Shown in pieces: positions 23,467 to 36,927 of a stretch of 64,000 nucleotides of DNA (position 1 is its first letter; every line of letters starts with the position of its first letter). Position numbers and translations under genes: made by a program. The DNA is from Chlorella sorokiniana (taxonomy: Eukaryota; Chlorophyta; Trebouxiophyceae; Chlorellales; Chlorellaceae). The stretch is taken from NCBI GenBank assembly GCA_025917655.1, contig CP084619.1:3267001-3331000 (forward strand), given 5' to 3'. Below the pieces are notes generated by a model. It saw nothing but the letters and a program-made list of their open reading frames with translations, did not search any database and was not told the DNA's origin.

Positions 23467-25667
23467 TTACTTTGATGCCCTGCCCCTGCTGCGCCCAGCA
23501 ACTGGCTTACTATCATTTTTGCTGCTGCGCCTGAACTCAAGCGCAGCCTTGCCGCGACCGCCGCCCTGCAGCTGGATGAGCTTCCCGCTGCGCCTCTGAA
23601 CACCCGCCTCGGCTGGCTCCCCAGAACCGGCGCCTGCTGCGCCTCCTGCTGCCACTGCTGGCGCCCGCCTGCCCTTGCCTGCCGGTTGCCCAACTGCTTC
23701 TTCCATGGGTGCAGCTGCAATGGATGGAACCACCGCTGCAGCGGCTCGGTTTCCATGGCCAGCCACTGCCTGCGCCGGTTGTGGCTGCACCTTGGGCGCC
23801 GGCAGACTCTCCCGCACCAGCATCTGCGTTGGGAGCAAGCAGGGCTGTGAAACTCTCTGCAGTAGCATGAAGAACTATCTTCACCCCCACCACTGCCAAT
23901 ACGCACCTCCACCGTCTCGCAGCAGCGGTTGGATAGGCGCAGCGGCTCCAGCTGCTCCAGCGGCACACGCGCCAGCTGTGCAGTCACAGCGCTTGCCACA
24001 GCTGGCGGCAGAGGGACCACGGCAGCAGAGGCATCAGCCCCTGCAGGCAGCATGGGGGCCAAAAGCTCCTCCGCGCATGCTACCCGCTTGGCGCACAGTG
24101 CGGCGGGCTGGCCAGCGCCCGGCTCGCAGGGCAGCAGCAGGTAGTGGAGGCGGAACAGGCCCGCAGCGCCGCTCTCCAAGTCGGTGGAGCAGGCAGCCAG
24201 CAGGGCCTCCCCGGCATCCCTGCAGCTAGCCGGGCGTGCAAGCAGAGCCGTGTTTGCCTGCTGACGCTGCTGTGCATGGTTTAGGCGGCTCAGGTGCAGG
24301 GCGCGCAGGCTCACCTGAGGGAGGAGCACACCAGCTGCACCAGCTGCTGGGTGCCCACATCTACCATCAGGCCGTCAGCCATCACCTTGTACCCCTGGCC
24401 CGGGGCGCGCGCGAGGAGGAGCGGGACGCCAAACATCAGCGCTGGGTTCAGCGTGTCTGCCTGCATCAAGGGGGCGCAACTGCCGTTCAGCTCCACTGTT
24501 GCTCAGCGGCCGGATGAAACCTGCACCCACCTTCAAGCGCGCGATCACGGTGAGGCTAACCTCTCCTGCCTCGCCGCCCCCGCTCGCCAGGCTGGTGATG
24601 TTGAAGGGCGCGGACAGGTGCAGGGCGCCGGGCGCCTGGCCGCCCACCACCACCGTGCGCTCGTCCTTGCGGCACTGCCTGCGGTCCAGCGTCGCTCCAG
24701 ACACGGCACACACGGTGGCGGCTGCTCCCGCTGATGCCCAGCTGGTGGGTGCTTGGTGGCATGGGCAGAGGAGGGCGTGATCCACCGACTGGGCAATGGG
24801 TCTCAGTTCGGTGGTGCAGCGCAGGGGCAGGCTGCGAATTGAGCCCACCAGGGGCTGCTTGAACACCAGACTGACGGCAAGCTGCGGCGCCACCATGAAG
24901 CGCTGCAGAAGCGTGCTGGCCAGGCAGTGCAGCGATGCAACGCTGGCCCCGCCCACGATGGTGACGCTGAGGTGGGGGAAGGCAGACTCGGCAGCCTGCC
25001 ATGCAGCAGCAAGGGCCTCGAGCTGCTCCTCCGGTGCACCGCTCCTGGCATGAGAGCCTGCTTGCTGATCCACAGCCATCAGGACCAGCTCCACATGCAC
25101 ACCCTTAGTCCGGCAGACCTGCAAGTGATTCATGACTGGTCATGCGTTTGATGTGGAGGGCCCCAGAACCCACTTGGTGCACGCGCAGTTGATTCATACC
25201 TCCAGGCAGCCTGCAAAGTCTTCAGGGTCGTACTCTATACGATCTGTGAGGTACAGCACACTCTTACGGCCGCCACTGGCGGCGCAGGCTGCGTCTTGGG
25301 CCACCACCCCCACCAGCTGCAGCAGCGCCGCAGCAGCTGTGGCACCCGAAAGAGAGCCGCATTTATCGTCGGCTGCGGCATGCACCAGACGCCCCACAGC
25401 CGCATGGAAATCGCGTAGCACAAAGGGTCCAGGCCGGAGGCGCACTTGCAACACCGGCTTGGCTGAATGAGCAGGCATGGCCAGGTTGCAGAGGCCAAGG
25501 ACTGGGGCGGCCGACAGCGCCGCCGGCCCACAGGCGTCCACGGTCAGGTGCTGCCGTTGCTGTTGCAAACACAGGGATGTGCCAAACTTGTTCACTGCAT
25601 GCTTGGTTGCCGCTAGCACGGCCTGCTCTGCGACGTCCACGAGGATCACAAGGGAGCCGGTCGCCAT
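23467..25667 (-). CDS. Unrecognised protein, possibly with a vWA-like N-terminal fold
   Basis: I do not recognise this gene. About six exons from the ATG at 25667 (MATGSLVILVDVAEQAVLAA) to a stop at 23467. The frame stays open upstream to 25799, so an earlier start is possible. The N-terminal 200 or so residues alternate hydrophobic strands and helices: LVILVDVAE, RKSVLYLTDRIEYDPEDF, GVHVELVLMAVDQQAG, FPHLSVTIVGGASVASLHCL. This resembles the strand-helix order of a von Willebrand A domain; it is a guess from pattern, and no DxSxS metal site is visible. A beta-rich middle follows (RTVVVGGQAPGALHLSAPF; GEVSLTVIARLK), then LFRLHYLLLPCEPGAGQP and a disordered Ala/Pro/Lys/Arg-rich tail ending GRSRGRASK. 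It lies head-to-head with METAP2. Confidence 0.6.
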
Positions 25668-25998
25668 CTTGGGGCACTCAAAAGCCCCTTCAATCTCAAA
25701 AAGTCTCTTAACGCTGTTTCGTGACAAACAGACTGCAGCAGTAGTTGCAGCCGGCAGCAAACGGCAACCTGAAGGCTTACAATTGAGCTGCCCATTCACT
25801 CAGTTGCATGTACATGATGCTGGGGACCGTGCATCAAGGACCCTGTCGGCATCGCTGCTTCTGACTGGAATTGTCAGTGTTTCAGGTTTTCTTTCGGTAG
25901 CCTGCCGCTGCTTGACGCACGCTGCGACCTCCCTGCCAGTGAGTCTGTGAACGAGCTGGGGCGGGACTGCTGAGTGTTATCAGCATCGGGGTAGCGCG
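25668..25998. promoter_or_regulatory. Divergent promoter of the unrecognised gene and METAP2
   Basis: About 330 bases between two outward-facing start codons. No TATA box noticed. Confidence 0.45.
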
Positions 25999-28638
<2,640 letters not shown>

Positions 28639-29061
28639 GTGCGCACCAGGGGCCCCTTTGTCCTTGCCGAGTTGCCTGCTTGTTGAGTGGTTGGGTAGTG
28701 GAACAAAAGTTAAACACGAAGCTTAACAAGTGTTGAGTACAGGTGGCAGGAGCGGAGGAAACATGTGTTCAACGCTTTCCGTAGCATACAGGGTCATGCG
28801 GTTGATTTCAATGCAAAAGGTGAACAAAAGTGCGGACAAAAGGAGCAGATTGTCTTGCAGGCAGGACAAAAGGCGGTGCTCAGGGGCAAACGATTACGAC
28901 AGGTGCTACATAGTCAATGTGCGAGGCGTCGGGGAGTTTCTGATTGAGTGTGAATGAATGCCTCATGCCTGGGCTGAAACTGCCTGGCGCAGCTGTTTGG
29001 CTTGCTTCTGGAACCCAAAGTAGACTGCACAGCAGGGAGGAGGCACACAATGGCCACAAGC
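28639..29061. other. Convergent 3' regions of METAP2 and GPCAT
   Basis: Tail-to-tail spacer of about 420 bases, less GC-rich than its surroundings. No gene seen. Confidence 0.45.
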
Positions 29062-30386
29062 TCAAGGCGATGGCTCCTGCAGCTTCAGAGCAGCACTCAA
29101 GCAGCCAGGTGCGCTCTCACCTGGCACCAGGAACTTTGCAGCCTGCCAGGCGAAGGCAAGGGCCCGGCAATGGTAGGTGGGCAGGAACAGGAGCAGCGTG
29201 CCTGCCGTGTAGGCCAGCTGCACGACTCCGTAGACGGCAAGGCGACGCGCTGTGCTGCCGCGCAGCACCAGGCGGGCCCACACGTTACGAGCGCGGCGTG
29301 CACGGCGCGTGAGGCAGCGATAGCTTGTGTCAAGCCCCTGGGCCTGAATGGTGCGCCGCGCTGCTACTTGCACCACGAGAAAATAGGCTGCCTGCCAGCA
29401 CAGGTAGACAGCCAGGGGCGCTCCCAGCAGCCAGGCTGTGCACTGGCCAAGGCCCGCAAGGGCGCGCGGGGGCGGCGTGGCTGCGTCATGCAGGCGCAGG
29501 TGGTGGTGTGTGGCCATGGCCAATCCAGGCAGGATGTGGAGCAGGACACTGCGGAAGGGGTGGTTGGCGACGCATGCTAAGATGTGAGTGTGGCTGAAGT
29601 CCAGGCCAGCGAAGAAGCGCTACATGAAATCTGTGCAGCACCACCACACCACTGGGCCGCATGCCCACAGGCCAGAAAACAGGCGCCATCCCTGCTCCCC
29701 ATGCAGCCCCACCTGACTGTGTGCTCTGCGCTGTGGAACACCCAGGTGCACTGCCAGGCCAGCAGGGCGGAGCTGACGGGGCCATCAGCCAGCGCGTAGA
29801 CGGCGCCCACCAGGCCCGCATGGCGCCGAGCGGCGGGGGTCACCAGCAGGGCCGCGGCGAGGGCGGAGGTGAGGTAACAAAAGTCGAGCAGGAACATGCG
29901 GTTGCGGGGCTTGACGCGGGTGTAGTGGTACACGCGCCATGGCAGCCCCGTGGCGCAGAAGACGAGGAAGGCTGCAGGCAGCCAGGCCGGCTGCGCTCCT
30001 GCCAGGAACAGCAGGCCGCCAAACAAGGCTGCCCCCGCCGTGGCTTGGAGACCAGAAGGCGGCTGGGCCGTCGGCGCTGGCTTCGTGGGTGCAACTGCGC
30101 CTGCATCGCCTGCATCTCTGGCTCCTGGCTGTTTCCCCGCTTTGGCCGGCTGCCGCCGCCGCAAGGGAGTTGCCGCTGCACCCACCCGTGCTGCAGCTCG
30201 TGCGGCGCGAGGCAGCGCCTTGAGAGCGTCAAAGCTGACAAGGTGCTGCAGCACCCAGATCAAGACCGCCTGAAGACGTGGAGCGCGGCGGGCCCCCATG
30301 GGTACGCGGTTCAACGAGACACCCAGCGGCCGCCCGGCGGCTGCCGGGCGAGTGTCAGCAAGGCGGAAAACCCCACGAGCACGCAC
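29062..30386 (-). CDS. GPC1: Glycerophosphocholine acyltransferase (GPC1/GPCAT family, DUF2838)
   Basis: ER-membrane enzyme that acylates glycerophosphocholine to lyso-phosphatidylcholine in the PC remodelling cycle. Two exons are clear: from 30386 to a donor in CAG/GTGGGG near 29715, then an acceptor CCGCAG/TGTCC near 29555 to the stop at 29062. The splice restores HSAEHTVSVLLHILPGLAMA in frame. Family marks are LPWRVYHYTRVKPRNRMFLL, DFCYLTSALAAALLV, ALLAWQCTWVFHSAEHTVSV and WQAAYFLVVQVAARR. At least six hydrophobic helices are present. The start may be 30386 or the inner ATG at 30299 (MGARRAPRLQAVLIWVLQH). It is divergent from RAD51, only about 160 bases away. The assignment rests on the FHS-HIxP and LLDFCY motifs of this family. 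Confidence 0.85.
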
Positions 30387-30547
30387 GGCATCCTGTTTTC
30401 ATGCCCAGGACATGCCGAGCGTAGCACGCAGCATGCTAATTCTTGTGTTTGATCATTCCTACGAGGCCCCATTGTTTTGAAGGGACTTCCTAGATCACCT
30501 CGACACAAACACACTGTCCCCCGTCACCTTGCCCTCTCGAGAGCACC
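30387..30547. promoter_or_regulatory. Compact divergent promoter of GPCAT and RAD51
   Basis: Only about 160 bases lie between the two start codons (250 if the inner GPCAT start is used), so the promoters must overlap. Confidence 0.5.
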
Positions 30548-32351
30548 ATGGAGTCCGCAATGCGGCAGGAGAACCAGCCACTGGTGCAAGAGGACGACGA
30601 TATGGTCATGGCGGGCCCTCAACCCCTGGAAGCTCTTATGGTGCGGCAACCCCTGCCGTTCTGCGCGGGCTGCCGGGAGCTGACGCCTCGTAAGCCGCCT
30701 TTTGTTTAAGCATTTCTTGCTTACCACGCTGCGTAGGAGCTGGGAGTCGCAGCGGTAGACATCAAGAAGCTCAAGGAGGGAGGTAAGCCTCATTGCATGA
30801 CGAGCACGCTGTGACGGTCGGTGCGTTTGACCGGCTGCTCAGGCGGCGATTTGTCCCTTGTCCTATCCCCTGCCTTGATGCAGGTATTGCCACAGTAGAA
30901 GGCCTTGTGTATGCCACAACCAAGGAGCTGGGGGCAATCAAGGGCATCAGTGAACAGAAAGTGACCAAGCTCAAGGAAATTGGTGGGTGCTGCAACTTAG
31001 TGCTTGCCTGGCTGTCCGTCGCCTAGCCGACTCTTGTCCCCACCAGGCCTCCCCTGAGTATTGCAAATGCAGCCCAAAAGGTCATTCCTACCGGCTTCAC
31101 CACGGCGCAGCAGATATTTGAGCAGCGCTCCGAGCTGCTGATGGTGACCACTGGCTGCGAGGCGCTCAATGAGATTCTGGGTGGCGGCCTGGAGACGGGC
31201 TCCATCACCGAGCTGTTTGGCGAGTACCGCTCTGGAAAGACACAGGCGCGTGGCACCTGTTTTTCACCTGCGTGGTCCTCGGGGTGGGTCTTTGGTTGTG
31301 CCTGGGACCTGCAGCTCAAGCCTGGCCTGCCTGCTCAGTGCAGATCTGCCACACGCTGTGCGTGACATGCCAGCTGCCGGTGGACATGGGCGGCGGTGAG
31401 GGCAAGGCGCTGTACATCGACACAGAGGCCACGTTCCGGCCGCAGCGCCTGGTGCAGATAGCAGAGCGGTGCGTGTCGGTGGCTGCAGCTTGCCTGCATT
31501 GCTGCCTGCGCCCCCTTGAATGGTGCATGCCTCACACAGCAGCTCCTGGGGCGTTCACAAGCTGCTAACCACGCCGCCAGGCATGTGGTGCAGGTACGGC
31601 CTGAACCCCCAGGACGTGCTTGATAACGTGGCCTACGCGCGCGCCCACAACACCGAGCACCAACAGCAGCTGCTCATCCAGGCGGCAGCCATGATGGCAG
31701 AGTCGCGCTTCGCGGTGCTCATTGTAGACAGCGCGACTGCGCTGTTCAGGTGAGGGTTGCCTGACAACCGCCCGGGCGTGCACCTTTGACAGGAGGTTGC
31801 AGTGGTCATGTACAGGTCAATCTCAGCAGCCTCGACAATGGTGCTTGCCTTCCTGCCCCTCTCCAACCAGGAGCGAGTACATGGGGCGCGGCGAGCTTGC
31901 CGCGCGGCAGAACCAGCTGGGCCGCTTCCTGCGCGGCTTGCAGCGCCTGGCCGACGAGTATGGCGTGGCGGTGCTGGTGACCAACCAGGTTGTACAGGGC
32001 AATCTCGATGGCGGCAGCGCAATGTTTGCAGCGCCTCACCTGGCCCTCAAGGCGGTAGGTGGCAACATCATGGCGCACGCAACCACCACACGGCTGCAAC
32101 TGCGCAAGGGGCGCGGTGCAACGCGGATCGCAAAGGTCATTGCCTCGCCATCAATGCCCGAGGCGGAGGCAAGCTTTGGCATTGGCCCCGAGGGCGTCAC
32201 AGGTGGGTTGACACATGCCAACAGCTCCCTCAAAGGACCAGAACTCCGGCATGCTCACTCCAGGCACGGTTCTGAACCTTCTTTCTTGTCAACCTATGGC
32301 GTTCCATGACGTTCTGGTCATCCCACTTCCCCTGCAGATGCCAAGGAGTGA
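30548..32351 (+). CDS. RAD51: RAD51-type recombinase with a diverged ATP-cap/L2 loop
   Basis: RecA-family recombinase that forms filaments on single-stranded DNA for homologous recombination. About eight exons from the ATG at 30548 to TGA at 32349; the last exon adds only DAKE. The N-terminal helix-hairpin-helix domain shows [13 protein letters not shown] and [19 protein letters not shown]. The core has the linker region [14 protein letters not shown], Walker [25 protein letters not shown], Walker [15 protein letters not shown] and [25 protein letters not shown] and RLADE point to RAD51 and not DMC1. The usual DPKKP ATP-cap motif in loop L2 is replaced by PHLALKA after MFAA, with a slightly longer approach ([11 protein letters not shown]). 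It could be a second, divergent RAD51 copy. No frame slip was noticed. Confidence 0.9.
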
Positions 32352-33463
32352 GGCCTTTGCGCTGCTTGATGATCATGCATGCTCCTTGTAGCATCACCAC
32401 CGCTTCCGTTCGTCTGCCCGCCTCTGCAAGACCATGCCACACTGTACAAGCTGGGCTCACATATGCACGCGCCGTGCACCTCTTAACATTGTAGTATGTG
32501 CGGGAATCTACCAGGGCATGCGAGAGAAACAAGGCAGGCGGGAGCATGAGGGGACAGGAACACCTTCAGACCCGGCGTGCGATGCGCCATGGCCAGGAAA
32601 ATAGCAGCGTAACACAACAGCTCGAGGGTGCCAGGATGGCCTTACATTACAGCAGATGGGCGTGCATCCAGGTCATCTGCCTGCTGGTTTCTGGGGTTGC
32701 AGACGAGGCGGCGTCGCTGGTTTGGGTTTGTGGCGGTGACTGATTTTCTCTCAGAGGACAGGAAGGGCCAAGGCTTTCGCTGACAGCCTGATCGAAGGGA
32801 GCTGTAATGGTTGCATGCGAGGTTTGGGCCGCATTGCAAACTATCATGCGAGGCCTGCGCCACACCGCCCCACTACCACCCTCCTTGATGACGGGGCACG
32901 ACTAAAACCCGGCCCTCTTACCGCTTGTGTTGCTCACATTGCACATTGTTCAGCCGCGAAGTGACCAGGCAGCATACGCAAGGCCCGCACACACGGCCTC
33001 ACCATCTTCTCTCTGCGCAGGTGCGGAGCCTTAAGCTCTGGCTGGCAGCGTTTCAGCCTTTTTCAGCGTCGCATCGTCAGCTTGAAGAGCCCTGGAGGCT
33101 AAGATGCAGCGGGGTTGGCGTGGTAGCATCTCGCCTGGCAGGCCTCAGCTGCTGCGTGTTGCCGTGGAGCTCTCTCAGGAATACCATCAGCCCAGCAGGA
33201 GTATTTTGGCCTGCCTTGCCGTGTGGGTAGGGAATGTGAAGCAGTGACCCGTCCATGACTGCAGGTCATTATCCCCAGCTGCAGCTCTACTGTCTGCGAC
33301 ATTATAAGCCCGCAATATCCAGGTGCGGCCGCTGGGGCTTTGGCGCGGCACGGGAGAGGGAGATGTTGTCTGCCAGGAGCGGCAGGTCGCGGTGGTGACT
33401 ACATGGTCCTCACAACAGCTCGCTCTGTGTGCAGAACGGCGCCTCTAGTTCGGCAGAGTAACT
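32352..33463. other. Spacer between RAD51 and the CobW-WW gene
   Basis: About 1.1 kb with no gene that I can support. It should hold the RAD51 3' UTR and the promoter and 5' UTR of the CobW gene. Confidence 0.4.
32803..32807 (+). terminator. Possible poly(A) signal TGTAA of RAD51
   Basis: TGTAA about 450 bases after the RAD51 stop; distance is long, so chance cannot be excluded. Confidence 0.35.
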
Positions 33464-35969
33464 ATGCCGAAGCCCGGCGCAGAAAATCCCAGTGACGCTG
33501 GTGAGAGCGGACAGAGTGCTGCCTGAAGCTCTGTACCGAGCGTTGCCGTCGGCCGCTTGCTCCAGCTTTCTGCCGCTGCTGGCAGCTGCCTGAGCGCAGC
33601 GGCCCATGCCATCACAGGTCACGGGGTTCCTTGGCGCTGGCAAAACAACGCTGCTGAACCACATCCTGCGGCAGAAGGGCGGCAAGCGCGTAGCTGTGAT
33701 TGAGAATGAGGTGCGCTGGCGCGGCTGATGTGCCCGCCTGGCTGGTCAGTGGGGGCATGCGGGGGTCGCTCCTGCCCCTCCCCCTTTGCGCCCTTGTTGC
33801 GCTGCGCCACCCTGGCAATGCTGCTGATGGCGCCGCACGCCAGCTCTACGCGCTGCCCTTGGCTGCGTCGTGCTTGCTGCGCGCTGCGTGCAGCCGACAC
33901 TGCTGCCTGCCCACGCGCTGGCACCGCGCCGCAGGTTGGCGAGATCAACATCGACAACAGCCTGGTGGTGGAGAACCTGCTGAGCCAGGAGGACCTGGTG
34001 TCCATGGACCGCGGCTGCGTCTGCTGCTCGCTGCGCAACGACATTGTGGGTGCGCTGCGGGAGCTGCAGTCTCGGGCGTCCGCGCGTGGCGCCGCCTACG
34101 ACGCCATCCTGCTGGAGACCACGGGCCTGGCAGACCCCGCCCCGTCGCCTTCACCTTCTTCGCCAACTCCTGGATCTCCGCCAACTACCGCCTCGACTCC
34201 ATCCTCTGCCTCGTCGACGCGGAGCACCTGCGCGAGGTGCGCAGCGCGGGCGCGGGGGGGGGGGGGTCCCACGCCAGGCGGCAGGTCCACCCGCCGCAGC
34301 CGCCTGTGCACTGCACGGATGGTCTGCTGAGCGTTGGGTGCGAGGGAGCCAGAAAATCGTGCGCTGCGCTGCCCGAGGTTCACGCTGTCCCCCCTCCTCC
34401 CTCGCCGCAGCACCTGAACGACGCGGGCGGCGGCGACGTGAATGAGGCGGTCAACCAGATTGCCTTTGCCGACATCGTCCTGCTCAACAAGATCGATCGG
34501 GTGTCGGCGGAGGAGCTGCAGGCGGCGCGAGACCTGGTGCGCTCCATCAACGTCACAGCCGACGTGATTGAGGTGGCGCTGGCGGGCGGCGATGGCACGG
34601 CGGCGGGGCAGCAGCCCGGCTGGGACCGCCTCATGGGCATCAACTCCTTCTCCATTGAGCGAGCGCTGCAGGTGGGTCGGATGTGTGTGTGTGTGTGTGT
34701 GTGTGTGCAAGCTAGCTGCATGGCTTGGGTAGGCTGTCACTGGTTGTGCTTGGGTGCCTAAGCCCTTGCTGGCCGGCTCCCTGTCCCCGCTGAGCCTCGC
34801 TTCACACACACCTTCCTCCCCCAGGTGGACCCCAACTTCATGGACAGCGACAGCGAGGAGGACTCGGACGCAGAGGCGGCGGGCGACGGCGGCGCGCAGC
34901 AGCAACAGGGCGCAGCCCCCGCAGACACCCCGCCGCAGGCCGATGGCAGCGAGGCGGGGGCGCGGCGGGCGCCAAGCGCGCCCGCGAGGAGGGCGGCGAG
35001 CCGGCGCAGCGCCAGGTGCGCGCTGCGGGCGAGCCGCTGGGTGCTTGTGGCACGCATCCGGGGCCCTGCACCGAGGCTTGCGCCGGACACGAAGGCAGCA
35101 AGCGGCTGCGCAGCCAGGCGGGCACGCAGCAGGCGGGCGCCGAGGTGCGACTGGCAGCTATGCCTGCGGGGCACTGCACTCGGGCCTGGTCTGCCTGGCA
35201 GCCTGCCCTGCTTTGCCATGGCTGACAGGCGCCCCCCTTTCCTTGGTGCAGGCGCAGCCGGTTGCGGGGCAGCGGCAGCCGCGTCGGCGGCGCAAGAAGC
35301 TGCACGACCTGAGCGGGGTGGGCAGCGTGGGCATCACGGCGCGCGGCCCGCTGGACAAGTACCGCTTCAACATGTTCATGCGGGACCTGCTGGGGGAGAA
35401 GGCGCGCGACATCTTCCGCTCCAAGGGCGTGCTGTGCATCAAGGGCCAGGAGGCCACCAAGTTTGTGTTCCAGGGCGTGCACGAGACCATCTGCTTTGGC
35501 CCCGCCGCCGCGGGCTGGCAGCCGGGCGAGGAGCTCATCAACCAGATCGTGTTCATCGGGCGCGACCTGGACCGCGCGGTGAGGCCCCCCACCGCTGCTG
35601 CCCCTCCCTGTCGCTGCCTGTGCGCACTGCAGTTGTGTGGTTGCAACCACGCCCCTTGCAAATACACACACGCGCGCCCCCTCCTCCCCCTGACCGCCCC
35701 TGCTCTTTGCCCGCCCCCTCTCCCCCCAGGCTCTGGCTGAGGGCTTCCGCTCCTGTGTGTATGTGGAGCTGCCCGAGGGGTGGAGCGAGCACCAGGACCC
35801 GCGCACCAAGCGCCCCTACTACGTCAACGGCGCCACGGGGGCCAAGCAGTGGGACCGACCTCAGCTGGCCTGCGCCCTGGTGCAGAGCACGGAGGCCAGC
35901 CACCGGCAGCCCAGCCGCATGCGCCCGCGCCGTGCCTCAGATGGGGACGCCGTGGCGGCGCAGGCGTGA
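33464..35969 (+). CDS. CobW/ZNG1-type GTPase with a C-terminal WW domain
   Basis: A G3E-family CobW GTPase; relatives deliver zinc to target metalloproteins such as methionine aminopeptidase 1. Exon 1 ends at about 33500 with KIPVTL and joins [17 protein letters not shown] (G1) at about 33625. The ATG at 33464 needs a small frame correction to reach it; the ATG at 33606 could be used instead but would drop the usual strand before G1. Next come [12 protein letters not shown], the metal motif [24 protein letters not shown]4 [10 protein letters not shown] and an acidic linker. The CobW C-terminal domain follows ([55 protein letters not shown]). The last exon encodes a textbook WW domain (35769-35861) and a basic tail to TGA at 35967. 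One base is missing near 34140. Confidence 0.9.
34682..34707 (+). repeat. (TG)13 microsatellite in an intron
   Basis: Perfect dinucleotide run just inside the intron after the exon ending in SIERALQ of the CobW gene. Confidence 0.95.
35769..35861 (+). other. WW domain coding segment of the CobW gene
   Basis: Codes [20 protein letters not shown] then [11 protein letters not shown]. It has both signature tryptophans (spaced 23 residues), the YYVN core and the closing proline. WW domains bind proline-rich peptides. Confidence 0.9.
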
Positions 35970-36927
35970 GGGTGGCGGCCACCCCCATCCCACCCCCACC
36001 CCCGGCCGCCAATGCTAGCGGCGCGTCTTCCCTCCCTTGCGGGTTTGGGGGCTGGGGCGGCCAGCGTGGCGGGTGGCGCCCTGCCTGCCCACCCGCCTGC
36101 GCAGCCCATTTTAGTTGACCAGGGGCCGCCTCCCACCCCCGCCCGCCGTGCATCCCCCGCACCCCCTACGCATGCCCCCCGCTTGTGTTCACTGAGGCCA
36201 TATTCTTTCCGGGTGGCCAGCTGGCACCGAGCAGGACCCGCGTGCGGCCGCCGCCATCCCACGTGCCGCTCGCGGGCCGTTCGAGCGCCCGGCCTGCCCG
36301 GCCGTCTCCTGTACCGCCTTCTACGTGTTGATCCACAGTGCCGCCTACCTTTTTGCTGCACCCAGCTTGGTGCCCCCTTTCTGCTGGGAGCTTCCCATGC
36401 ATGACATCTCTTGCCTTCCTTCCTCCCTGCTCACCCCACGCTTCATGGGCCTGCCTGCACCTCTGATCCCGCCCCACACTCCGCCTCACCCTGCTGCCGT
36501 GTCCTGTGCCATTTGTTATGTGTGTCTCGCCGTCTTTTGTTCGACCGGCACCGATCAGGCACAGAGGGGCCCTCTCCTTTCGCACTCTAGAATTCTTTGC
36601 TGCCCGCTTCGATCCGCCTTCAATGCAGAGGCCCCTCACCCCTCGCACCCACCGTGGTGCTCGACCCCGATGCCTTGTCGGAGTCCTTTTTCCACTGCCC
36701 CCTTTTCCCCCATTGCCATGTTGCTGCACAGTCGCCGGCTGCCAGCGGGCGCAGCAGCCCATGCGGCAGCCCATGCGGGCTCTGCATCGCCCCAAGCCAA
36801 TGCTGGAGAACCTGTTTCTACTCCGCTGCATACTACTGTTGACCACAGATTGCCTGTTGACCCAAGCCAACTTCAATACATACGTGCACGCGTTTACAAA
36901 CCCAGCAGTGCAGCAGGTCCAGTTGGG
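35970..36927. other. Pyrimidine-rich spacer
   Basis: About 950 bases, C/T-rich on the plus strand, likely the long 3' UTR of the CobW gene running towards the minus-strand gene. Open frames on either strand here have no recognisable features. Confidence 0.45.
36894..36898 (-). terminator. Likely poly(A) signal TGTAA of the Lys/Ser-rich gene
   Basis: TGTAA on the minus strand about 30 bases past the stop codon at 36928. Confidence 0.45.

Noticed and set aside
36166-36876. A 236-codon minus-strand frame downstream of the CobW gene
   Set aside because: Composition follows the pyrimidine-rich 3' UTR of the opposite strand; no recognisable feature.
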